DNA of 64,000 nt, from contig NZ_NSDM01000020.1 of the NCBI RefSeq assembly GCF_030852425.1, positions 58,251 to 122,250 of the forward strand, written 5' to 3'. This stretch comes from Saccharothrix longispora (lineage in GTDB: Bacteria; Actinomycetota; Actinomycetes; Mycobacteriales; Pseudonocardiaceae). Shown piece by piece: positions 8,250 through 16,224 of this stretch (position 1 is its first letter; each line of letters begins with the position of its first letter). The translations under genes were made by a program, and so were the position numbers. The notes below the pieces were generated by a model that was not told the DNA's origin, ran no database searches, and was given only the letters and a program-made list of their open reading frames with translations.

Positions 8250-11018
8250 CTAGGACCCGAAGGTGATCCAGTTGACGTTGACGAAGTCGGCGGGCTGGCC
8301 GCTGGTGAACGTCAGGTAGACGTCCTGGCGGCCGGTGAGGCCGGTGATGTTGGCGGGCACGGTGCGCCACGACTGCCAGCCGCCGGTGTTGGCGAGGGCG
8401 AAGCTGCCGACGGGGGTGGCGGTGGGGCTGCCGACGCGGACCTCGACGAGGCCGCTGACGCCGCCGCCGGCGCCGCTGGCGACCCGGGCGGTGAACTGGC
8501 GGCCGGTGCGGCTGCCGAAGTCGACGCCCCGGTACAGCGCCCAGTCGCCGTTGCGGATGGCCGCGATGTTCTGCCCGCCGCCGGTGTCGGTGGTGGTCTC
8601 CTTGATCAGGCCGTTGTGCTGGTCGTAGGACTCGGCCTGGATGGTGGAGAACGCGTCGCGGCTGGTCGGCGGCGGCGTGGTCGTCGTGGTCGTGGTGGTG
8701 GTCGTCGTCGTGGACGTGGTCGTGGTGGTCGTCGGGGTGACGCCACCGGTACCCGAGTCGACGCCGCTGCCCGCCGGGCCACGCCACGCCGTGGACGACG
8801 CCGGGACGTTCAGCGTCTGGCCGTCGGAGAACGTGACGGTGGCCGCCGCGGCTCCCGGGTTGTAGGCGACGTAGGTGCGGGCGCCGTTCTTGCTCAGCAC
8901 GGCGTGCGTGGGCACGTTCGCCGTCACCGAGGTGTCGGGCGTGCCGTAGGTGTCGAGCGAGGTGAGCCAGTGGTAGGCGTGCGCCCGGGAGTCACCGCTC
9001 TCCGGCTCCAGGCCCGAGCCGTACTGGGCGAGTGCCTGCGCCGGGTCGGCCAGCGCCAGGAACTGGGTGATGACGTCCTTCCACTCGACCTCGGTGCCGC
9101 CGTTGTTGGCCCGCAGCTCGTTGATGTTCTGGAGGATGTCGGCCTTGTAGTCGGCGTGGTAGAGCGAGCCGCCGGTGATCGGCAGCATGTTGATGCCGTG
9201 GATCTCCTCCGGGTTGGCGGTCCACCACGTGCTGTAGCTGGCGCCCGCGCCCCACACCATGCCGACGGTGCCGTGCCGGAAGTTCGACGGGAACACCGCG
9301 TCGTCCTTGTCGAACCAGTACTGGGCGATCGTGCTCTCCTGCGTGGTGTGCAGGTAGATGCCCATGTCGCGCATCGCGGTGTCGCCGGTCGCCTGGCCGA
9401 GCAGCACGGCGGCGGTGGCGAACATCATGCCCTCGGAGGAGGACTCCTCGTTGTTGCCGTGCGCGAAGCCCGCGTGGCCGGACGCCCAGCCGTGGCCCGC
9501 GTAGGCGTCGAAGTTGCGCAGGAACGGGAAGCGCGTCTCGCCGCGGTCGTAGTTGTTGGCGTCCTTCACCAGCAGCTTGAGCATGCCGCCGTAGCGGGCG
9601 TCGGACGCCCACGCCGGGTCGTGCTGGGCGACGATCGCCGCGGCCAGCGCGTAGTAGCCGTAGTGGAAGTGGTGGTCGTTCAGCTCGGCGTCGGTGCCGT
9701 AACCCGCCGGGTAGCCGATCAGCGTGCCCCACGCCGAGTCGTAGGCGAAGTGCCGGCCGGCCTCGCCCGGCGACGCGGTGAGCCAGTCGGTGAGCCGGTC
9801 GCGCACCAGGGCGATGAGCCGGTCGCGGCCCGCCGTGTAGTTGATCTGGTTCGCGACGCGGACCAGCGCGGCGAGCCGCCACAGCGCCTTGCCCGTCCAG
9901 TACGTGTCGTTCGCGCCCTTCCACGGGTCGGCCGCGTTCAGCTCCTGGTCGATCTCCGCGCGCAGGCGGTTCCGGTCGGCTGCCGACGACAGGGGCAGGG
10001 CCGGCAGGACGCCGTTGAAGGTGCTGCGCGTGGTGAACGACGCGCCTTCGCGCAACCGCATCTCGCCGCGTGGCGAGGCGTAGCGGTAGGCGGTGGTCGT
10101 GTCGGTGGAGTTGAGCCACTGGTGCCGGTACAGCGCCTGGAGCGTGCCGGTCTGCGTCCCCTGGCGGGGGGTCGTCGTCGCCGTGTACGTGGCGACGAGC
10201 TGCGCGTTGGCCGCGTTGTAGGTCCAGGAGACCTTCGTGTCGGTGACGAACGAGAACGCGTACTTCTGGAACAGGCCCAGCGCGTCGCGCGACGGCAGGA
10301 CGGCGACCGAGAAGAACGCCGCGTTCGACGTCGCCTCGGCGGTGCCCACGACGTTCCAGTTGCTCGGCGAGAACAGGGCGTAGTCGCGGCCGTTGACCGA
10401 GACGCCGAGCGTGCTGCCGGTGTTGCTCCAGATCGTCGTGGAGCCGTTGAACCCGACGCGCGCCGCGCCGCCGGTGGCCTCCGCGTAGACGTAGGGCGAG
10501 CCGTGGCCGATGGTCGTGCGCAGGGTGCGCGCCCCGTCGGTCCACAGAGGACTCACGGTCCAGTCGGACCAGCCGTCGACCTGGGTGCGCGGCGCGTTGA
10601 GTCCGCTGACGCCCACGAACAGGTCGTCCTGGTGCATGAACTCGTAGAAGCGCCCGTCGGGCGTGATGTTCGGGCTCGTCGGGTAGCCGACGCCCAGGCC
10701 CTGACCCGCCGCGTGGAACGTGAACGGGTGGGCGTACATGTTCTCGGAGTACGGGTTGCCGGGGTAGCGCTGGAAGGCCAGCGACGACCACCAGTCGTTG
10801 GTCGGGACCGGCTTGCCGGCCATCCGGGAGGTGACCTTGGGCGTCAGGGGTGCGCCGTTCTGGTCTGACGGGCCGACGGTGCCGGCCGGCCGGGTGGCGG
10901 CGTAACTCCCGGCTCCGACCGTGACGGCGTTGGCCGTCCCGGGCAGGGCGAGGGGTATCGCGGCAACCGCGGCCACGGCGACCACGGCGGTCGCCACATG
11001 GGGGCGGATCGAACGCAC
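8250..11018 (-). CDS. Secreted GH81 endo-beta-1,3-glucanase with CBM6-like domain
   Basis: A 922-residue secreted glycoside hydrolase. A signal peptide (about residues 1-28, ending ALPGTANA) is followed by a GH81 catalytic region to about residue 750. This includes NDHHFHYGYYALAAAI and the acid-rich NNEESSSEGMMF, hallmarks of endo-1,3-beta-glucanases that cut laminarin or fungal wall glucan. A poly-Thr linker then leads to a C-terminal CBM6-like module (IQAESYDQHNG ... GFDFGS-type pattern). The GTG at 11018 is used because GGAGGT lies just upstream and the signal peptide starts there. A LacI-type palindrome precedes it, suggesting repression relieved by a glucan sugar. Confidence 0.92.
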   Translation of the reverse strand: MRSIRPHVATAVVAVAAVAAIPLALPGTANAVTVGAGSYAATRPAGTVGPSDQNGAPLTPKVTSRMAGKPVPTNDWWSSLAFQRYPGNPYSENMYAHPFTFHAAGQGLGVGYPTSPNITPDGRFYEFMHQDDLFVGVSGLNAPRTQVDGWSDWTVSPLWTDGARTLRTTIGHGSPYVYAEATGGAARVGFNGSTTIWSNTGSTLGVSVNGRDYALFSPSNWNVVGTAEATSNAAFFSVAVLPSRDALGLFQKYAFSFVTDTKVSWTYNAANAQLVATYTATTTPRQGTQTGTLQALYRHQWLNSTDTTTAYRYASPRGEMRLREGASFTTRSTFNGVLPALPLSSAADRNRLRAEIDQELNAADPWKGANDTYWTGKALWRLAALVRVANQINYTAGRDRLIALVRDRLTDWLTASPGEAGRHFAYDSAWGTLIGYPAGYGTDAELNDHHFHYGYYALAAAIVAQHDPAWASDARYGGMLKLLVKDANNYDRGETRFPFLRNFDAYAGHGWASGHAGFAHGNNEESSSEGMMFATAAVLLGQATGDTAMRDMGIYLHTTQESTIAQYWFDKDDAVFPSNFRHGTVGMVWGAGASYSTWWTANPEEIHGINMLPITGGSLYHADYKADILQNINELRANNGGTEVEWKDVITQFLALADPAQALAQYGSGLEPESGDSRAHAYHWLTSLDTYGTPDTSVTANVPTHAVLSKNGARTYVAYNPGAAAATVTFSDGQTLNVPASSTAWRGPAGSGVDSGTGGVTPTTTTTTSTTTTTTTTTTTTPPPTSRDAFSTIQAESYDQHNGLIKETTTDTGGGQNIAAIRNGDWALYRGVDFGSRTGRQFTARVASGAGGGVSGLVEVRVGSPTATPVGSFALANTGGWQSWRTVPANITGLTGRQDVYLTFTSGQPADFVNVNWITFGS

Positions 11019-11047
11019 AGGGACCTCCAGCAGGGACTCACAGCAGT

Positions 11048-11063
11048 GTGAGAGCGCTCTCAC
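11048..11063. promoter_or_regulatory. LacI/CebR-type operator upstream of the glucanase
   Basis: GTGAGAGCGCTCTCAC is a perfect 16-base palindrome 30 bases before the GH81 start. Its core closely matches the CebR box TGGGAGCGCTCCCA used by LacI-family sugar repressors in actinomycetes. It probably controls the GH81-DUF1996 operon. The repressor gene itself is not in the window. Confidence 0.75.
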
Positions 11064-11139
11064 GGAGACGGTAAACCGGACATCGCCCGGATGTCTACAG
11101 GTGAGGGCTTCTGACCCTGTCAAGAAGCGTCGAAGACGG

Positions 11140-11343
11140 CTACGCGCCGTCCTCGACGCGCAGGTGGTACTCGCAGCCGTACTCGACGGCGTACTGGAGG
11201 TCGTAGTGGTGCACGATCTTGGGACCGCCGTGCAGGTGGACGTGGGTGACGGTCGGCCTGGGCGCCTCGGGCGCCCGCGCGTGCGAGTCGACCCTCCCGT
11301 CGAGGGGGCCGCCGACGAACCGCACCACGTACGTCTGGGTCAT
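11140..11343 (-). CDS. Small hypothetical protein, 67 residues
   Basis: A short soluble protein beginning MTQTYVVRFVGGPLDGRVD and ending YGCEYHLRVEDGA. It is rich in beta-strand-forming and His residues (VTHVHLHGGPKIVHHYD). The ATG at 11343 is preferred over upstream in-frame codons because GAGGGAG stands at the right distance. The GGPLDG motif recurs in small phage and actinobacterial proteins of unknown role. It ends close to the glucanase upstream region. Function unknown. Confidence 0.65.
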   Translation of the reverse strand: MTQTYVVRFVGGPLDGRVDSHARAPEAPRPTVTHVHLHGGPKIVHHYDLQYAVEYGCEYHLRVEDGA

Positions 11344-11400
11344 CGCCTGCTCCCTCTCTTCGGCGTCGGCCCCCATGGTACGAGCAGCCCAGCGGGTTCG

Positions 11401-11427
11401 CGGTTGGTCCGGGGCCCGGACCAACCG
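11401..11427. promoter_or_regulatory. 27-base near-perfect palindrome between divergent genes
   Basis: CGGTTGGTCCGGG (11401-11413) and CCCGGACCAACCG (11415-11427) are exact reverse complements around a single central base. It lies 58 bases before the 67-residue gene and 201 bases before the frameshifted membrane gene. It could be an operator or a transcription stop; no regulator is adjacent. Confidence 0.5.
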
Positions 11428-11627
11428 GTTGCACTAGTGGAACAACGGCACGGGCGGTCGGCCGGTCCGATCCGCGGCGGCACTTCTCGCGAGCACGGGG
11501 TTCGCTCGATCGGGCGAACGAATTGCGACTCGCTCCATGTACTTCCTGAATATTCCAATGCGATCGACCGGATTGAACTTCGCACGTTTCCCCGGTTCGG
11601 TGCGGAACACCGGCGAAAGGAGCCGCG

Positions 11628-12499
11628 GTGCCCACCGGATTCGTCTCGTTCCTCGACGACCACCTGGCCGATCGAGGTGTCCGCGGCCTGCTCGACAGCG
11701 CCCTGGGCATCCTGGCCTTCGGCGGAGTGCTCGGCGCGGCAATCGGTTCCACCGGCCTGAAGACGGCTGGGCTGACCATCACGGCGCTGTACGTCCTCGG
11801 CACCCTCGTGATCCTGGCGCGTCGACACGTGGCATTGCGCCGGCAGGTGCAAGAGCACGAGGCGCTACTCGCGCGGTACCCGGACCTCATCCACGAGAAG
11901 TACGGGCCGCTGTGGCGCATCGACCGCTGGGAAGAAGAACTCGACATCGCCCAGAACGGCGACACCATCGGCAGCATCACCGTGCACGTGGTGGCCCAGG
12001 AGGAAGAATTGTGGTTCGTCCGCCCGCGCATCGGCCCGAGGTGGGACCAACCGATCCGGATGCGGCGAAAAGTGCGCGTCCGCGTCGGCAGCGTCGAGAC
12101 CGACGGCGTCGGGGCACCCGGTACCGGCACACGTCCACGTGGCTGCCCGACGGCAGGGTGGACATCGTCGTCCACTTCACGCACCCCCCGCTCCGCAGAG
12201 GTGACGGGGTGAGGCTCCGCCTGGACGTCGACTGGCCCGGCAAGGCGGCCCCGCTGATGCGCTTCGGCGAGCCGGACGAGTTCATCATGCGCATGGTGAA
12301 CCCCTTGGTCTACGCCGGTTACCGCGTGGTCCTCCCCTCCGGGCTCAAGGCTCGGTACGACCCGATCGGGCTGCACTGCGGCGTCGACCGGTTCACCCTG
12401 ACGACGTCCACCGCCGGCGGCGGCAGGTCGGTGGTCCACCTCCAGGCGCACGACATCCCCGCCGACCGCCGGTTCGGCATGCGCCTCGACCTGAAGTGA
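11628..12499 (+). pseudogene. Frameshifted membrane-anchored protein of unknown function
   Basis: The reading frame starts at a GTG with AAGGAG upstream and encodes a hydrophobic segment pair (about residues 20-63) and a long helix. It then continues with good coding character until about 12118, after which coding switches by -1 into a frame running to the stop at 12499 (STWLPDGRVDIVVHF...). Total length 872 is one base short of a multiple of three, consistent with one lost base near GCACCCGGTACC (12114-12125). No slippery heptamer is visible, so this is a recent mutation or a sequence error rather than programmed shifting. The GTG at 12209 overlaps the premature stop and could restart translation. 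Intact, it would be a 290-residue protein. Confidence 0.65.
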
Positions 12500-12501
12500 G
12501 G

Positions 12502-13494
12502 TCAGCCCCGCTTCCGCGACGGCTGCACGCGCGGCGGCTCGCCGGGCATCTTCGGGTAGTCGGGCGGGTACGGCAGCTCGCCCCGCTCGTCGTTCGCGTA
12601 CCAGTCGAGCAGCGTCTCCAACCCGAACGCCTCGCCGTCGAGGTCCGCGTGCGGGTCGCCGTGCTCGGCCAGGTACCCCGGTACGGTCAGCACGTCGAAG
12701 TCGTCCGGGTCCACCGCGGACAGCCGCTCCCACGTGACCGGCGTGGAGACCGTCGCGCGCGGGGTGCCGCGGACCGACCACGCGGACGCGATGGTGCGGT
12801 CGCGGGCGGCCTGGTTGAAGTCGAGGAACACGCGTTCGCCGCGCTCCTCCTTCCACCACGACGTGGTCGCCCGGTCCGGCACGCGCCGCTCCACCTCGCG
12901 GGCGAGCGCGATCACCGCGTGCCGCACGTCGACGAAGTCCCACTCCGGGCGGATGCGGACGGCGACGTGCACGCCGCGCCCGCCCGACGTCTTCGGGTAG
13001 CCCGTCATGCCCAGCTCGTCGAGGACCCCGCGCAGCACCAGCGCCACCTCGACGGCGTCGCGGAAGTCGGTGCCCGGCTGCGGGTCGAGGTCGACGCGCA
13101 GCTCGTCCGGGTGGTCGGTGTCGGCCCGCCGCACGGGCCACGGGTGGAAGTCGAACGTGCCGAGGTTCGCCGCCCACGCCAGCACCGCCGGCTCCGTCGG
13201 GCACACCTCGTCCGCGGGCCGCCCCGACGGGAACCTCACCCGCGCCGTGCCCACCCACTCGGGCGCGCCCTTGGGCAGCCGCTTCTGGTAGAACGCCTCA
13301 CCGGTGACGCCGTCCACGTACCGCTTCAGCGTCGTCGGCCGGTCCCGCAGCACGCCCAGCAGCGGCTCGGCGACCGCCAGGTAGTACTCGACGACCTGGA
13401 GCTTGGTGATCCCCCGTTCCGGGAAGTAGACCTTGCCCGGGTTCGACACCCGCACCGCGCGTTCGCCCACCGTGAGTTCCACCGCTTCGGCCAC
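12502..13494 (-). CDS. ligD: LigD-type polymerase (primase) domain protein
   Basis: A 330-residue stand-alone LigD polymerase domain (archaeo-eukaryotic primase fold) that adds nucleotides, often ribonucleotides, at double-strand breaks during end joining. Seen: NPGKVYFPERGITKLQVVEYY near the start, FYQKRLPKGAP, the catalytic RVDLDPQPGTDF acid pair, GYPKTSGGRGVHVAV and FLDFNQAARDRTIA. There is no ligase or nuclease domain, matching actinobacterial split LigD arrangements. The start is the GTG at 13494, seven bases after a TAGGCT hexamer and without a ribosome-binding site. It converges with the frameshifted gene at a 2-base gap. Confidence 0.9.
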   Translation of the reverse strand: MAEAVELTVGERAVRVSNPGKVYFPERGITKLQVVEYYLAVAEPLLGVLRDRPTTLKRYVDGVTGEAFYQKRLPKGAPEWVGTARVRFPSGRPADEVCPTEPAVLAWAANLGTFDFHPWPVRRADTDHPDELRVDLDPQPGTDFRDAVEVALVLRGVLDELGMTGYPKTSGGRGVHVAVRIRPEWDFVDVRHAVIALAREVERRVPDRATTSWWKEERGERVFLDFNQAARDRTIASAWSVRGTPRATVSTPVTWERLSAVDPDDFDVLTVPGYLAEHGDPHADLDGEAFGLETLLDWYANDERGELPYPPDYPKMPGEPPRVQPSRKRG

Positions 13495-13501
13495 GCGGGC
13501 G

Positions 13502-13507
13502 AGCCTA
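13502..13507 (-). promoter_or_regulatory. Probable -10 hexamer, leaderless ligD-type gene
   Basis: TAGGCT on the minus strand, seven bases before the GTG start at 13494, with no ribosome-binding site. Confidence 0.45.
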
Positions 13508-13571
13508 CCGACACCCACCGACACGCGACGCGATCGTGTTTGCCGGGGTCGCACCCCCTGTTCCCCGAGGC

Positions 13572-13820
13572 TGCCTCGCGGCACGAGCGACGAGGACCTG
13601 GACCGGATCGGGGCGGACGTCGTGGAACCGGCCGCGTGGTGGCCCGACGACACGACCCGTGCCGCGCTCGCGGAGGTGGGGACGTTCGCCCGCGGGTTGA
13701 GCCGATCGGCTTTTCCGCCACCGCAAGACGTCCCACCGTCGGGTGGTCGCCGGGCTGCTCGCCGATCACACCGGGCTGGTGCGCCGGCTCGGTCAGGCGC
13801 TCGCGTCGCGAGGTCGGTGA
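13572..13820 (+). pseudogene. Frameshifted gene remnant
   Basis: Two segments with strong coding character lie in different frames. The first reads TSDEDLDRIGADVVEPAAWW and continues through TRAALAEVGTFARGL. At about 13705 coding continues in the next frame as RLFRHRKTSHRRVVAGLLAD, then LVRRLGQALASRGR and a stop at 13818-13820. One inserted base near GATCGGCTTTT explains both. No start codon is clear at the left end, so it may also be truncated. Third-base GC stays high in both segments. I do not recognise the family. Confidence 0.45.
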
Positions 13821-13969
13821 CGGACGGGGCGCCACGCCCCCGCGGCTCCGCGGCGGTGCGGATCGTGTTGGTCCGATGGGGTTGGAGTGGTCCCGGCGAT
13901 CTCCCCCGGTCACGCCCCCGCGCTACTGTCCTCGATCGATACGCACAGCGCACCGGGGAGGGTTCGCCT

Positions 13970-14323
13970 GTGGTGGACGACGACGAGGACGCACCCGCGG
14001 AGGACCCCGCGTCGCCGGGGTCGGGGTGGTGGGGTCTCTTCGGGGCCGGGGTGGTCGACCTGGTGGCGGCCACCAGGGCGCTGGCCGCCTCCGACGACGC
14101 ACGCGGGCCGCGCGTCGACCCGGCCGTGGTCGAGTCGATGGCGCGCAAGCTCGGCGACGTGCGGGTCGCGCTGGACGAGGCCGGCCCGGAGATCTGCGGG
14201 CTCGTGGGCACCGACGTCGTGCCCGGTCTGGACCGGGCGCTGCGGGACCTGGAGGCCCAGTTGCGCCGCACGTGCGCGCTGCGCGGCGGGCTCGCCGACA
14301 CCCGCGGCCCGGACCTGCCGTGA
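13970..14323 (+). CDS. Hypothetical protein, 117 residues
   Basis: A short, soluble, mostly helical protein. It has an acidic N-terminus (VVDDDEDAPAEDPA), one mildly hydrophobic stretch (WWGLFGAGVVDLVAATRALAA) and a C-terminal helix pair rich in Leu, Arg and Asp, including PEICGLVGTDVVPGLDRALRD. The GTG at 13970 is used because GGGGAGGG precedes it at normal spacing. It converges with the TetR gene across a 9-base gap. Function unknown. Confidence 0.6.
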   Translation: MVDDDEDAPAEDPASPGSGWWGLFGAGVVDLVAATRALAASDDARGPRVDPAVVESMARKLGDVRVALDEAGPEICGLVGTDVVPGLDRALRDLEAQLRRTCALRGGLADTRGPDLP

Positions 14324-14332
14324 CCGGTTCCC

Positions 14333-14959
14333 TCAGTCGACCGCGCCGGCGCGCTCCCGCACGGCCAGGCCGGTGACGAACGCCTCCAGCGCCAGCTCGA
14401 AGCTGTCGCGGTCCAGCTCGCGCGCCACCGACGGCAGCAGGTGCGCCTTGTCCAGGTTCGGGTAGCGGTCGCGGTAGAGGGCCTGGTCCTCGGAGAACCC
14501 GCTGGAGAACGAGCTGAGCGCCGCGCCGAACACCAGGTACATGAGGGACGCGGCGATCATCGTCGCCTCGCGCCGCGACCAGCCGGCCGACACCAGCCCG
14601 CCGTGCACGAGGTCCAGCCGGCGCAGCGACGCCTCGCGGTGCGCGGGGCCGTAGGCGAGGAACGGCACGATGTTCGGGTGCGCGGCCAGCGCCGCGCGGT
14701 ACGAGCGGGCCGCGCTGACCAGGCCGTGCCGCCAGTCGCCGCCCGCGAACCCGGACACGTCGACCTCCGCCAGGATCTCGGCGGCCACCTCGTGCAGCAG
14801 GTCGTCCTTCGTGTCCACGTGCCCGTAGAGGGAGGCGGCCTGAACGCCCAGCTCAGCGGCCAGCTTGCGCATCGAGAGGCCGTCGAGGCCGTCACGGTCG
14901 ATGATGTGGAGGGCGACGGTCCTGATGCGCGAGGCACTCAGGATCGGGTTCCTCGGCAT
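14333..14959 (-). CDS. TetR-family regulator
   Basis: A 208-residue TetR/AcrR repressor. The N-terminal helix-turn-helix spans about residues 8-50 (LDGLSMRKLAAELGVQAASL, then YGHVDTKDDLLHEV), and the ligand-binding C-terminal domain is all helical, of the TetR_C_1 kind. It diverges from two acyl-CoA dehydrogenase genes, with a clear inverted repeat between them. The likely job is therefore self-repression and control of those genes in response to an acyl-CoA or fatty acid. The start ATG at 14959 has AAGGGGA upstream. Confidence 0.88.
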   Translation of the reverse strand: MPRNPILSASRIRTVALHIIDRDGLDGLSMRKLAAELGVQAASLYGHVDTKDDLLHEVAAEILAEVDVSGFAGGDWRHGLVSAARSYRAALAAHPNIVPFLAYGPAHREASLRRLDLVHGGLVSAGWSRREATMIAASLMYLVFGAALSSFSSGFSEDQALYRDRYPNLDKAHLLPSVARELDRDSFELALEAFVTGLAVRERAGAVD

Positions 14960-14991
14960 GTCGTCCCCTTGCCTGTGGTCGAATCCGCGCC

Positions 14992-15007
14992 TAGGTTAGA
15001 TAACCTA
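14992..15007. promoter_or_regulatory. Probable TetR operator
   Basis: TAGGTTAGATAACCTA (TAGGTTA-GA-TAACCTA) is an exact inverted repeat between the divergent TetR and acyl-CoA dehydrogenase genes. A further GGTTAG half-site at 15017-15022 overlaps the ribosome-binding site of the dehydrogenase. Confidence 0.75.
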
Positions 15008-15034
15008 ACAGCGTTCGGTTAGGAGGTCACCCCG

Positions 15035-16189
15035 GTGGATCTGCGCATCTCCGACGAGCACCGGCAGCTCCGGGAGCTGGCACACAGGTTCACCGAGGAG
15101 CGGATCATCCCGCACGCCGCGCGGTGGGACCGGGAGGAGGCCATCGACCGCGACCTCGTGCCCGCGCTCGGCGACGTGGGCTTCCTCGGCCTCGGCGTCG
15201 ACGAGGAGCACGGCGGTTCCGGCGGCGACAACCTCGCGTACTGCCTCGTGCTGGAGGAGGTCGCCCGCGGCGACTCGGCCGTGCGCGGCATCATCTCCGT
15301 CTCCCTCGGGCTCGTCGCCAAGACCATCGCCAAGCACGGCTCCGACGAGCAGAAGCGGCGGTGGCTGCCCGGCCTGTGCTCCGGGCGGCAGGTCGGGTGC
15401 TTCGGGCTCACCGAACCCGGCACCGGCTCCGACGCCGCGTCCCTCACCACCCGCGCCGAGCGCGTCGGCGACTCCGACTGGCTCATCACCGGCGACAAGG
15501 TGTTCATCACCAACGGAACGTGGGCCGACGTCGCCCTCGTCTTCGCACGAACGGGTGGTCCCGGGCCGCGTGGCATCACCGCGTTCCTCGTGCCCACCGA
15601 CACGCCAGGCTTCACCGCCACCGAGATCCGCGGCAAGCTCGGCATGCGCGGGCAGGCCACCGCCTCGCTGAGGTTCGACGGCGTGCGCGTCCCCGACTCC
15701 GCCCGCCTCGGCGACCCGGGCACCGGCTTCACGCTGGCGATGGCCGCCCTCGACCGCGGCCGCATGTCGGTGGCCGCCGGGTGCGTCGGCGCGGCCCGCG
15801 GCGCGCTGGAGGCGGCCCTGGAGTACGCGGGTGAGCGCGAGCAGTTCGGCAAGCCCATCGCCGGGTTCCAGCTCGTGCAGGAACTGCTGGCGGACATGGC
15901 CGTCGAGACCGACGCCGCGCGCCTGCTCACGTGGCGCTGCGCCGACCTCGCCGACCGCGGCGAGCCGTTCGGGACCGAGGCGTCCATGGCGAAGCTGTAC
16001 GCCTCCGAGGCCGCCGTGCGGGTCGCCAACAACGCCATCCAGGTGTTCGGCGGGTACGGCTACGTCGACGAGTACCCCGTCGGGAAGTACCTGCGCGACA
16101 CCCGCGTGACCACCCTCTACGAGGGCACCAGCCAGATCCAGAAGTTGCTCATCGGCCGGGCGCTGACGGGCGTCAACGCGTTCGCGTAG
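15035..16189 (+). CDS. Acyl-CoA dehydrogenase
   Basis: A 384-residue FAD enzyme that introduces the alpha-beta double bond into an acyl-CoA. Seen: N-terminal helical domain, CFGLTEPGTGSDAASL (FAD/substrate loop, about residues 124-139), KVFITNGTWADVALVFA, a REQFGKPIAGFQ motif, and the catalytic-base motif LYEGTSQIQ near residue 365 with Glu at the medium/short-chain position. Length is normal. The start GTG at 15035 follows GGAGG. Chain-length specificity cannot be read; branched-chain or glutaryl-type substrates are possible. It is the first gene after the TetR operator, in operon with the next dehydrogenase (35-base gap). Confidence 0.92.
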   Translation: MDLRISDEHRQLRELAHRFTEERIIPHAARWDREEAIDRDLVPALGDVGFLGLGVDEEHGGSGGDNLAYCLVLEEVARGDSAVRGIISVSLGLVAKTIAKHGSDEQKRRWLPGLCSGRQVGCFGLTEPGTGSDAASLTTRAERVGDSDWLITGDKVFITNGTWADVALVFARTGGPGPRGITAFLVPTDTPGFTATEIRGKLGMRGQATASLRFDGVRVPDSARLGDPGTGFTLAMAALDRGRMSVAAGCVGAARGALEAALEYAGEREQFGKPIAGFQLVQELLADMAVETDAARLLTWRCADLADRGEPFGTEASMAKLYASEAAVRVANNAIQVFGGYGYVDEYPVGKYLRDTRVTTLYEGTSQIQKLLIGRALTGVNAFA

Positions 16190-16224
16190 CCCGCGGGCGC
16201 GGTTCGCAGAGGGAGGACACGGAC

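Noticed and set aside
8650..8740. GTC/GTG-rich low-complexity tract as a possible repeat or recombination site
   Set aside because: On the minus strand it encodes the poly-Thr linker between the GH81 and CBM6-like domains.
7062..10868. A 1268-codon open frame on the plus strand opposite DUF1996 and the GH81 gene
   Set aside because: It is a high-GC antisense shadow. The minus strand has signal peptides, GH81 motifs and ribosome-binding sites; the plus frame has Arg/Gly/Val-rich noise with no domain.
12100..12130. Programmed -1 ribosomal frameshift in the membrane-protein gene
   Set aside because: No X-XXY-YYZ slippery heptamer and no obvious downstream pseudoknot; a lost base is simpler.
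14992..15008. DtxR/IdeR iron box in the TetR/dehydrogenase spacer
   Set aside because: TAGGTTA and TAACCTA arms resemble the iron box, but the centre is two bases instead of three, and the adjacent TetR regulator explains the dyad better.
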